From positions 5,677,034 to 5,741,033 of the forward strand of contig NC_082618.1 of the NCBI RefSeq assembly GCF_030936135.1: a stretch of 64,000 bases of DNA, in the 5' to 3' direction. The stretch comes from Gavia stellata. Taxonomy: Eukaryota > Chordata > Aves > Gaviiformes > Gaviidae. Each line of letters starts with the position of its first letter. The stretch's first letter is position 1. Below are positions 1 through 36,360 of this stretch, in pieces. The notes beneath the pieces are model-generated. The model saw only the letters and a list, made by a program, of their open reading frames with translations, was not told the DNA's origin and did no database searches. A program made the position numbers and the translations under genes.

Positions 1-379
1 AGCGCAATAGGCACAATGACAGCAAACAGCCCAGAGTGCAGCAAAGGTGTCCATTAGATGCTGGGAGTAACTTTCTGCAGAGAAGGGCCAGAAAAAGAAG
101 TTAATTGAAGGCTTTTAACCAGCAACAGCCTGGGATGGGGTAAGTACAAGCAACCCTTCAGCACTGTGGAAGCGACATCACCCTGGAGCACCCCCCTTGC
201 AGGCTGCCGGCCCAGGACCTGCCAGGAGGCTCGGCAGGGAGCAGCCTGTGGGGCAGGCAGGGCCCCGGGCGCTGGCTCCCGCCCTGCCTCGCACCCCCTC
301 CTCCGCCCCACGGCAGGGACTCTGGCACCTGGGTGCTGGCAAGCCCCCTGCCCCACAGTCCCTGGGGAGGCAGGCGTGA

Positions 380-575
380 TAGGGGCACCCCCCAAATAAC
401 AGGGGGCCCAGTCACACCAGACCCCACAATAACAGGGTGTCCAGTCACCCCAGTCCCCCCCAAATAACAAGGGGCCCACTCACACCAGCCCCCCCATACA
501 GGGGACCCCAGTCATCCCAGTAACAGGTGGCCCAGTCACACCAGTCCCCCCAGTCTAACAGGGGGCCCACTCATC
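380..575. repeat. Degenerate tandem repeat, CAGTCACACCAG-type units
   Basis: Imperfect units of roughly 30-45 bp repeat the words aataacaggg, ggcccagtcacaccag and ccccccaaa. Copies vary in length and sequence. The repeat makes spurious open frames on the minus strand. No gene is supported here. Confidence 0.65.
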
Positions 576-639
576 CCAGCCCCTCACCCTCAGGGGATGC
601 CAGCCCTGCCCTCCCCTCCCCATCACAGAGGACCCAGGT

Positions 640-745
640 GTCCGAACCCGGCCCCCCCTCAGCCACAGGGGACCCCCGGGCCCGGCCCCCCCCTCAGCCA
701 CAGGGGACCCCCGGGCCCCCTCAGCCTCAGGGGAACCCGGACGCC
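640..745. repeat. C-rich tandem repeat beside the left CpG island
   Basis: About three units contain ctcagccacaggggaccc followed by ccgggccc. The array abuts the CpG island to its right. It is short and GC-rich, with no coding support. Confidence 0.6.
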
Positions 746-849
746 TCAGCCGCAAGGGACCGACCGGCTCCCCCGGCAGCCGCCCGCCCCGCCACGGACG
801 CCCGCGATCCCCGGCCCCACACGCCCCAGCACGGGGGAGCTGCGGCCCC

Positions 850-1070
850 GGCACCCACCGCCCCGGCCCGGCCCGTCTGAGGCTGGCGGCGGCGCTCCGC
901 AGCCCCGGCGCGGCTAGCACGTAGGGCGGATCGCACCACCGGGGCACAGGCGCGGGGTGGGGACACGCTCCGCCCCCGCCGCCCGCCAATGGGCGGTGAG
1001 AGCGCCCGCTGGAGGACATCCCCCCCTCTGCGGCGGCGCGGTTGGTACGGCTCCACCGCGCCCGGCGTCG
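850..1070. promoter_or_regulatory. CpG-island promoter, gene not identified
   Basis: This segment is dense in CpG, with GC boxes (for example ccgcccccgcc near 972) and a CCAAT box within gccaatgggcgg near 986. It has the look of a vertebrate CpG promoter. Direction cannot be settled from sequence alone: GT-type donors exist on both strands nearby. By gene order in mammals (RHBDD2 followed by POR on the same strand) it could be the POR 5' noncoding exon, reading leftwards. That assignment is inference only. Confidence 0.5.
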
Positions 1071-1084
1071 GGGGGCGGGTCTTA

Positions 1085-1490
1085 AAGAGACAGGGAGCCC
1101 TGGGGAGGGTGCGGGGTCGGGGTTAGGGGCAGGGCGGGGCGCTGGGGTCAAAGGTCAAGGTGGGGGTCAGCGAGCAGTCAGGGTGCCAGGGGTCAGAGGT
1201 CAGGGTGGACCGGGGGTGCAGGGGAGGGGGTTAGGATTAGGGTGCGGTGTGGTCAAGGCTGGGGGTCAGGGTGCAGAGGGGTAGGTGTCAGAGGTCACAG
1301 TGGGGTGTAAGCAGGGGGTCAGGGGTCAAAGTGGGGTCAGGGTTGGGTCAAAGTGTGGGGTGAGGGTTGGGGGGGTCCGGGTTGAGGCCAACATAGGGGT
1401 TGGGGAGGGTCAGGGTTGGGGACAGCATTGGGGTCAAGATGGGGTCAGGATTTGGGGTCAGGGCTGGGGTCAGGGTGCGAAGCAGCTTTG
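1085..1490. repeat. G-rich (GGGGTCAGGGT)n-like satellite
   Basis: Words such as ggggtcagggt, ggggtcaaggt and gggttaggattaggg recur for about 400 bases on the plus strand with no long-range unit. The G-runs could form G-quadruplexes. Open frames across it are repeat artefacts. Confidence 0.7.
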
Positions 1491-3437
1491 GACACAGGCC
1501 CCGTCCGAGCCGGGACCCCCACACCCAGGACCCCCGGCCACGGCTGTGCACAGGGCCTGGCTGTGCTGCGGGACCCCCCAGCCCCCCCAGAGGCCGGTTG
1601 CCCGGAGCAGGGCCCACGGGGGGCCAGGGGTCCCCGGGGTGGAGGCCGGCACCCAGCGGCAGGTCACCACCACCCGCCCTGGGAAACGAGGGCCCGCTCC
1701 GCCGGGCCAGCTTACAGCCAGGGCGAGCGAGCGCTCCTGATTTAACCACAAACCAGATGATTCGGATGTTTTGGAGAGGCCTCTCTCATAACACCTGCGC
1801 TGCCGCCACCGGGGAGTTGCACAAGCAGCTCTGGAAACGTCCCCAAAGGTCCGGGCAGGAGAGGTTTCGCAACCCGGACCCCCAGGCCCCGGCTCCCATG
1901 GGCAGGGAGGCACCAGTGCTCTCCTCTCTCCTTTTTTTGTGAAGCTAGGTCACGACTCTGCTAAGCCCAGCCCGGCCGAAGCCAGAAACACAGCTTGCCC
2001 CGACCCCCACCGAGCAGCCCTGCGGCCAGGCCCCGGCCCCCAGCATCGTGCGTGGGGTCACCCCGGGGCTGGTTCCCCTTCGTCGGCCGGCCAGACCCTG
2101 GCACGTCCGAGGTCATGGTCCTGCCGCTGTGTCGATGCTCACTTCAGAGTCAATAAAACCCTCAGGGGAGGTGCAAAGTCTGCGCCGGCTAAGCTGGCAG
2201 GCACCTGAGGGGCCAGGAGGGGTGTGAGGAGGGGGCAGCAACTCAAAAAACCACCTGCTCTGGGGCAGCGATGCCCGGGGCTGCAGAGACACCCCCTTTC
2301 ATGACAGCATCTGAGCAGAGGGCTCAGGGGTGCGGGGCCACCCAGACACCACTGCCACCCACAGCAGCTCTGGGATCGACCCCGTGGAAGCTCTCTGGGG
2401 TGACTCCAGTCCGTGACCGTCCCCCACGGGGTGAATGGACGCAGGTTAAAGATTGCAGCCCTGGGACATGCCGCGAGGGACGGCAGGACACAGCTGGTCC
2501 ATGGTTTGGGATCATCCCTGGCCTGTGGAGTGCCCGGGGTGGGGACAGGCATTATGCACAGCCCGTCCCATTCTATTCCCTGCAGGGAAGGAGCTGGGCT
2601 GTCATCACACCCATCCCAAACCCCCGGGGTAGACAAGGAAGCCCAGCTCAGCCTGAACACAGGGACCTGTTCGGTTGGTGCTTTGCCTCCACACGTGTTT
2701 CTCACACAGGGCGTGTGCGAGCTCACACCTCTCCAGCTCTTCTCCGCCCCCAGCACAGGCTGGGGCTGAACTTTTGGCCACGGAGCCTCCACAGTGCCGG
2801 CAAACAAGTCGGGACCCAGCGGGACAGCCACGGTAGCAGTGTTTGGCGGTGCCCTGGCCCTGGGACAGCTAACCTCGCCCCCAGTGCCGGCTAACCGTTT
2901 GCATGCATGTGCTTTGCCACGAACAAATGAGCAACAGGAAAGCAAAGAAGTACAGACCCGGTTTTCTTCTGGCATCGGTGTCTCCTGCCGGGCCTCCCCA
3001 CACTGCAGGACCCCACTTGCTCCCAGCCAGGACGGTGATGTCAGTCCAAGTCAGTTCTGCTTCTCCACATAGCCCTGACTCCTTTTCTCTTGCACCTCGG
3101 TGGGTGTGGTAGAGCGGAGGGAAAGGAGCAGGGCTTTCCAGGACCATCCATCCCACAGCAGGACTGCTGCCCCGAGCACAGGGGAATGGCTGGCTCAGCT
3201 CCCAGCACTTGTCCCCAGAATCTCATCACTCTGCAGTGACCACCCGGGGACTCAGGGGCAACCCAAGGGGCTTTCTGGCCTCACTGTGCACCCTAACTCT
3301 GGGGCAGAAGCAATCCTGACCTTCAAAGAAGTGACAGCTTTACTGGGAATGCACCAGAGGCACAAAATAACAAGCCTTCGGGGACAGCACGTTCCCCGGG
3401 GACAGCCATCCCAGGCTGGACTGGGGGTTTATTGATT

Positions 3438-3464
<27 letters not shown>
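3438..3464. repeat. Poly(C) homopolymer, 27 bases
   Basis: An uninterrupted run of C on the plus strand. Exact length may be unreliable because such runs are prone to sequencing error. Confidence 0.9.
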
Positions 3465-3469
<5 letters not shown>

Positions 3470-3984
3470 TTTAGGAACTTTGATTCTCTGTCTCCCCTAC
3501 AAGGAAATGACCTGGTACTGCAACACACGATCAGTAACGTTACTGTGAGCTTAGTTAGGCAAATGCCAAAGGCCAATGAGCTGAGGATTTTTTACCTCCC
3601 CCTCTTATAAATTTAATTCCTCCTTCCAGCTTTCAGACACATTTGCAACTGTCTCATCCTGACCCCTTCCCTCTCTCCCAGCAATTTCCCTTCCCTGGGC
3701 AAGGAGTTCCAAGTTTGCCACCAGCCGTGGGGACCTGGGACTTGCTTGGACTCCACTGCCGGGGAAGCAAAAGGTCCTCGGCTGATTTATACAACGGCCT
3801 TTCGCTGTGAAATGACTGCCCTCAGGAAAGGCAGGGAACAGACTTCGCTAGAAAAAAATCTTTACCTTTACAAATGTCTGTCTGAAGGCCACCGAAAACA
3901 GGTATAACACATTGCAAGTGACAGGCAGGTGCCGTGGCAGTCGTGCAGCTGAACTTGGAACAGCCCTGGGGACGCAGTGGGAGC

Positions 3985-4056
3985 TGTAGAGATGGAAGAG
4001 ACCAAGTGATCTGCCAAGGTCACCAAGAAGCTCACAAAAGAGCTGGGAGCAGAAGG
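3985..4056 (+). mobile_element. Possible ancient MIR-like SINE fragment
   Basis: The stretch reads like the conserved MIR core: a gtgatctgccaaggtcacc segment, then a diverged segment, then agagctgggagcagaag. The match is recalled, short and diverged, so the call is tentative. Confidence 0.35.
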
Positions 4057-6704
4057 AAAAAACACCGAACTGTGGTTTTGTGCCCATCCCGCCATGTCCC
4101 GTGCCCGGGACTCACCTGGAAGGCTGCGGCAGTTGCCTTGTCCCAGCATGGAAAGGTTAGGGGCTGGTACCTGCTCCCTCGCACACAGGCATGTCCCCCC
4201 AGTGCGGGGGCCAAGGGGCCCACCCTACCTCCTGGAAGGAGGTTTGCTGTCTGTTCCCCACACCAGCCAGGCTTGGGGCTGTTCTCGCTGCTGGCAGTGA
4301 CGCTATGGTGACTCTTAGAGGCCAGAGCTTCCTTTACCACTTTAAAGCCGTGAAACTACTCACTGGAAATATGCCATCCCTTTGACGGCTCTGTAGGGAG
4401 AGTGAATCTTTTACCAAATCAACTGATAAGAGCTGGAAAGGAAAAATAACTGGTTTCCAGGCCCACAACAAGCATTTTCCAACGTGTAGTACCGCTCATC
4501 CCCAGTGCACATCCTTCATCACCAGCCTGACAGGCAGCTAGCACCCATCAGACTCCCGCAGCCTGCCCCACAGTCCCCCTTGCACCCGGCCCACCACCCA
4601 GAGAGGCACGCTCCAGCTCCCCGCTTGAAAGCAAACGCAGAGACGTAGTAGTTTGTCTTTCAGATTGTGTTTCAAGCTTACAATTTGGAGTTATACAACA
4701 TTTGTGATTGCTACCAGTCCTCATCACCCTTCTGCACGTTTCTGGAAAAAACAGCGATAAAATTCCTAGGTTTACAGGTGAGGCTCTCACAAGGAGGAAA
4801 ATCAAGGCACTAATGAGAGTGGAGTATCAACATTTCAATGTTATCTCTAGCATTTCTTTCCTGGTATTAAAAACATGCTTTTAAGTTCCAAACAAGCACC
4901 TTATCCGGTTCTTGCTCCGGACTGTACAATGTACTCCACACATAACAATTCAGTTGTCAGCAGGAAAAAAAGGACCATGAAGTCAAGTCCATTTGTGATC
5001 CCACGGAGGAGTGAAACAATCAGGGATGAGAAGGAGCTGGCCACCAACTCGAGGCTGGTTCCCAAATTGCTGCAGCCTCCTGCAGAAAGCCCCTGCCCCG
5101 AGGTGCCCACCTTTGCAAGCAGAGCTTCTTATTAACGTGCATCTGAGGTCTAAGTCCTCAGCATTCACTTTGGTCTTCCCCAAAAGCAAGCCCCTACACA
5201 TAACTGTGGCAGACATCCCAGGAGGGCTGCTGGAGAAGTAAGCGGCTGTACAGCAACACGGGGCTTCTTCAAACACTGAAGAGGGGAAAAAAAGTGAGGG
5301 GCACGTACGTGCTTTGGAGCACGCAGCTGCCACTGCTGCCTACGACCCCAGACCCCAGCTCACTGATGGCATGGAGGAGCCCTGAGGCTATCACAGTTTC
5401 TGGGCAACAGGTTAGGCACTGCAAGAACATCTCCAAGAGCAGTAGTGGCCCTTCATGCTTTGTGTAGCACTTTTTTTTTTTCAGAGCACAACAAAACTCT
5501 AAGCAAATAGTGAAGGGCAATAGTTGAGATCCTGGCTGATTTACAGACACAGACAGCAGATTCCTCCTGGGCACGGCACAGTAAAGCAGCTACACAGCTG
5601 GAAATAAAGCTCAAGTCTCACCAACTCGACCAAACTCCTTCGTTACCGCCACAGGCACCAAGTACTGCATCCTGCTCTGAATCCCTTGCTGAAAACTACC
5701 CTTTCCCACATACCTTTCCACCAGCTCTGAAGAAAACAGAGAGAGATTGTGCTAGTATTAGTGGGCGAGACATCTAAAGCTGAGCAGTGTGAACACCCCC
5801 AATGCCATTGCTACATTCCAGTTAATTCTTCTAACCCACTGTTGAGGTCCCTCCCAGCTCCCCAGATTTATATACATTTGCTCCACAAGTGGCCTAAATC
5901 CCTTCTTGAAGAGTATTCCACTCCTTTCCATGCATCTGAGGTTGCCTTATCAACAAGCGCTCGCAACACAGGCTGAGCTAGTGCAGTGCTATCAGAAAAT
6001 GAAGGCAACATGTCGAGGCATGCACAGATTGCAGCTAAGGCAGCCCTTCAGCATTTTAGAGCTGTGTTTTGGGGGCAGAAAAGGATGTTCTGTATCCTGT
6101 TCTCTTGCCCCAGCCCTGGTTTAACAAGCCCCCTTCAAGGCACACTCTTAGCAGAGAAGTCACTGGTATAACAGATATCTGTCCTCCTCCACTCAAATAT
6201 CAAGTTACAAACTAAGGCTTCCATGATTTCAACCTCTTTTGGGTCCTAGCTACATCACACCTGTAAACAAGATAGGAAGCTAAAAGCCTTAGTGTAGATG
6301 GGACATGTCCTTATTGCTGCAGCCTGATTAAACCCCAGATCAGTCCAGTGTTTTGACAATTAGGTTCCTAGCTTGAGTTGTGGAGCTGATGCACTGTAAC
6401 TCTAGTGGCAGTGTGGAAAAAGGCAGCTGCTAAATACAGCAATGAAAAAAAGACTCCAAAAGGGTGAGAAATGCAAAGAGATGATAGAGTCCCCATGCCC
6501 CAACAACATCAAAAAGTAAAAAAAAAAAATTATAAAGGAAATATAAAGCAGTCTGTGCCAGGGAGCAGGGGGATGGCCTACATTGGAGCTACCAACCCAT
6601 TCCACTAGTCAGCCCAGAGACAGCAAAGATGCCAGCAATGCACTGCTGTGTGAGCATCACACAATGGTCCTGCCACAGTATGAGTCCTGCTGCTTTCTGG
6701 AGGA

Positions 6705-11584
<4,880 letters not shown>

Positions 11585-11700
11585 GCTGCCGCGCGCCGCC
11601 CCGCTTCCGGTCGCCGCCGGAAGGCCTAGACCGTTGCCGTGGCAACGCGAGGCGCTGCGGCGCCCCTGTTACCATGGAGACGGGCGGGAGTTGTTTTGGC
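11585..11700 (-). promoter_or_regulatory. RHBDD2 CpG promoter with two RFX X-box motifs
   Basis: GTTGCCGTGGCAAC at 11633-11646 is a perfect inverted-repeat X-box (GTTGCC-N2-GGCAAC). GTTACCATGGAGAC at 11668-11681 is a second, weaker X-box-like site. They lie 49 and 84 bases upstream of the RHBDD2 start codon, in a CpG-dense segment. RFX-family factors bind X-boxes, often in promoters of ciliary or housekeeping genes. That this is the RHBDD2 promoter is inferred from position. Confidence 0.7.
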
Positions 11701-13740
11701 TTTTTTCCCCCCTCCTTTTTAAAATTTTTAAGTTATTGTTATTTTTTCCCTTTCCAGAAGGGACAAAACTCTCCAGAGGAGCGAGCTATCGCTGGAAGCC
11801 CACCCCAGACCAGGTTACTGCTGGCCCTCTGCCATGCGCAGCTTCCCCACGGCGCGGGAGGCCTCGCCAGCCCCACTGAGCCGGGAGGGCCCCGTACAAC
11901 CCCGTCCGCTCCCCGCTGCCATGTCGCGGGGTTAGGCTGCTTGGAAGGGCCGAGCGTTTCCCTTCAGGTGTGACAGACAGCAGCAGAGAGGAGCATCTGC
12001 ACCAGAGCCACGTCCGCCCACCCACGCTGGCACAAATGGAGGGATTGCCTGAAGACAGGCCTCCTCCACGTCAGTGTGTTACAAGCCAGGCTAAACCTGC
12101 TGAAAGGGCATCAGCTTAGCTGTTTGTCTACAGCGTTATGCGCACATCATCTGTACACACCACTGCCTGAAGGGAAGTGGCAGATGGAGGGGTGCTCCGG
12201 CACGGGAGCCCCTCACCCTGAGAAGCCTCTGTGTGAGGAGAAGGATGTACAGGAAAAAAGTGAGAAGCAGGAAGAAATGGATGTTTTGCCTCAAGGGTGG
12301 TGGGAGGCCCCCCAAGAGCGAGCAGATGATGTGCCTCCCATTGCCCAGTTCCTGGTGCTTGGACCTGCACCTGCTCGCCATGTACAGCTACGTGGCAGAA
12401 ATGCTCCCCTGCCACCAGCTACTTCTCCAGACAAGACCCCAGTTGCAGGCTGCTGGCTCACATCTAACAAGAGAACTGTGAGGTCTCCTCTACACAGGAA
12501 GGATCAGAAGAAACACACCTTCCCCCACCCCCTCTGATTTTGCAAAGTGGGGAAACAGTTTGAAGCAGCTGGGATCTTTTCCAGACAAGGGAGATGAGCA
12601 GAGGGTTGAGAGTCCCACATCTTTTCCCCACCCCGACTTCAAAGTGTTTTGAAAGCAATGGGATAGCACAGCACAGATCTACCAGCAGGCAAACAGACAC
12701 ATGAGCTTGTCACTCTGTCTCAATTAATGCCATTTTCCATTTATGAGAATCGTTCAGTCTCTGAGGCACCGAGAGGCTCTACGCATTGTTTCAGATCTGC
12801 CCTAATCCTGACGGCGCATTGCAAAGGCAGCCTTTGTGAGAGGTCCCAGGTTGTCGCAGACAGAGGAAGGCTAATGGCACGGGAGAAGATGTTGCAGCTG
12901 GAGGAGATGAAGTTTTTCAAGGAGAAGCCAAAAGACAGGCAGAGCGCTCAACCCCTTTTTTTTAATTAGTCATTCTAGTCACTGCTTGTTTTGCAGAAAC
13001 TTATTTTAGGCTGTGGCAGTGGGATTTGCCTCCCGCTGCTACGCCCAGGGGGGACAGAAACAGCCCAACTTGTTTGCAAATCTGCTCAGTCTGTTCAGCT
13101 GAAATCAGAGAATGCTCTACACCGCCTTTAAAAAAAAAACAGGGTAAAACCTCGCAGTGCTCAGTTTCCCTGGCTGATGCACACGCAGACTGTCACCAGT
13201 CAGAGAGCGTGCAACTGTTAAACTTTCCCTCTCCAACTCTCGCAAGAAGGTAGCTTGACCTGAAACAAGAAATATGACTACTAAAAAACAAGGAGATGAA
13301 ATAACCAACGTTTTATTTTTCCTCTAGGACCCAGATTTTGGTTGTTTTCTTTAACTCCATCTTAGCATCTCGCTTCTTTTCCTGGCCGTGCACGTTCGAA
13401 GCATAGTGAGGACTTTCACTCCCCTGGCTGCTGTGAAGTTTGGCATGGTGAATTCTCTTTTGGAAAGCCTGAAACACCCTCCGGCCCAAATGGCGATGCA
13501 CAATCGGGGTGCCGAGAGGGAACCGGGGGGGCTGCTGGTGCGGAAAGCCGTCGGCTTTCCATGCCCTGAGTGTTTATTTATTAAACTAGTTTAATCTTTT
13601 AAGCGATTCCCGGCCTTCCTGCACAGCCTCCTACAACACAGCACGCCCGTACAGCGCCGAGCACACGCCACCGCCCCCTCTCGCTGGTACAACCCTCCCT
13701 CCGCCCGCGATGACTTGGTACGGTCCTTCTCCCCCCTGCC
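11701..13740. other. Intergenic sequence between RHBDD2 and TAF15
   Basis: Between the two divergent genes I see no recognised exon. A plus-strand open frame that can start at ATG 12184 and ends at 12537 is the only sizeable candidate, and it resembles nothing I know. AATAAA words on the minus strand (complement of about 13573-13582 and 13312-13317) have no gene attached. Confidence 0.6.
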
Positions 13741-13858
13741 CCCCCCCACTTCCCCACGCGGGTGGTAGGCGCCGCGCACGCCGATTGGCTGCCCGGCCCC
13801 GCAGTCCGCGCGAGCTGCGGGTGCTTCAGTGTGCGCGCGGCCGGCGCGGCGCTTGGTG

Positions 13859-13892
<34 letters not shown>

Positions 13893-13927
13893 CCCCCTTT
13901 CCCTCAGCCCGGTTAGCGGCCGCCGCC
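13741..13927 (+). promoter_or_regulatory. TAF15: TAF15 CpG promoter and 5'UTR
   Basis: This CpG-rich segment has an inverted CCAAT box (gattggct, 13783-13790), then a long CT-rich tract (about 13857-13905) and a Kozak context gccgccgccATGg at the start codon. The transcription start is probably around 13800-13860 by composition; the exact base cannot be read from sequence. Confidence 0.7.
13857..13907 (+). repeat. (CT)n microsatellite in the TAF15 leader, acceptor-like
   Basis: A CT dinucleotide run interrupted by gtcttt leads into tccccccctttccctcag, with AG at 13906-13907, 20 bases before the ATG. It is a pyrimidine tract on the sense strand and resembles a 3' splice site. Confidence 0.8.
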
Positions 13928-36029
<22,102 letters not shown>

Positions 36030-36360
36030 AGACCACTGTGAATGTTTTGTTTGTCTTCTTGATGCGTTTGATAGTGAATTGCCAGAGTTTTGCCTGCCGC
36101 TTCACCCATGGCCTCTTTGGATAGTGGAATTGAGTGAAACTAGATTTTTATTTTGGTGGGAGGGACTGGGGCGGTTTGGGAGGATTTTTTTTAAGCAAGA
36201 CATGGAAATTTACTCTTGATTTCAACACTCTCCTCTTTTCTCCCCCCCAGTACCTTTTCAACAGGCCCTAAGAAGGAAAAGGATAAACTGTAAAATATTG
36301 CCAAAATATGAAGTGTTTTGTAATACAACAATAAATGCTGATTGTTTTATTTGTGAAATC
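36030..36360 (+). other. TAF15: TAF15 3'UTR
   Basis: The untranslated tail runs to a poly(A) signal at 36330-36335. It contains a pyrimidine tract and AG (about 36229-36251) that looks like a splice acceptor. Confidence 0.75.
36330..36335 (+). terminator. TAF15: TAF15 poly(A) signal
   Basis: AATAAA about 300 bases after the stop, followed by a T/G-rich downstream element (gattgttttatttgtg). Confidence 0.85.

Larger units (their letters stand above)
1491..6704. other. Intergenic sequence downstream of RHBDD2
   Basis: I found no recognisable exon on either strand. The left part (to about 3.3 kb) is GC-rich and gives long but compositionally biased open frames. A plus-strand AATAAA occurs at 2152-2157 with no matching gene. 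A 27-base C-run lies at 3438-3464 and a possible old SINE fragment near 3985-4056. The RHBDD2 3'UTR should lie just left of 6705, but I could not pick a convincing minus-strand poly(A) signal. Confidence 0.6.

Noticed and set aside
2139-2975. Minus-strand open frame of about 278 codons
   Set aside because: GC-rich composition with Cys/Pro/Gly bias, overlapped by an equally long plus-strand frame. No recognisable domain or splice context.
12184-12537. Plus-strand ATG open frame of 117 codons between RHBDD2 and TAF15
   Set aside because: No domain, signal or family recognised, and other frames are open too. Mentioned only because an X-box promoter lies upstream; transcript data would decide.
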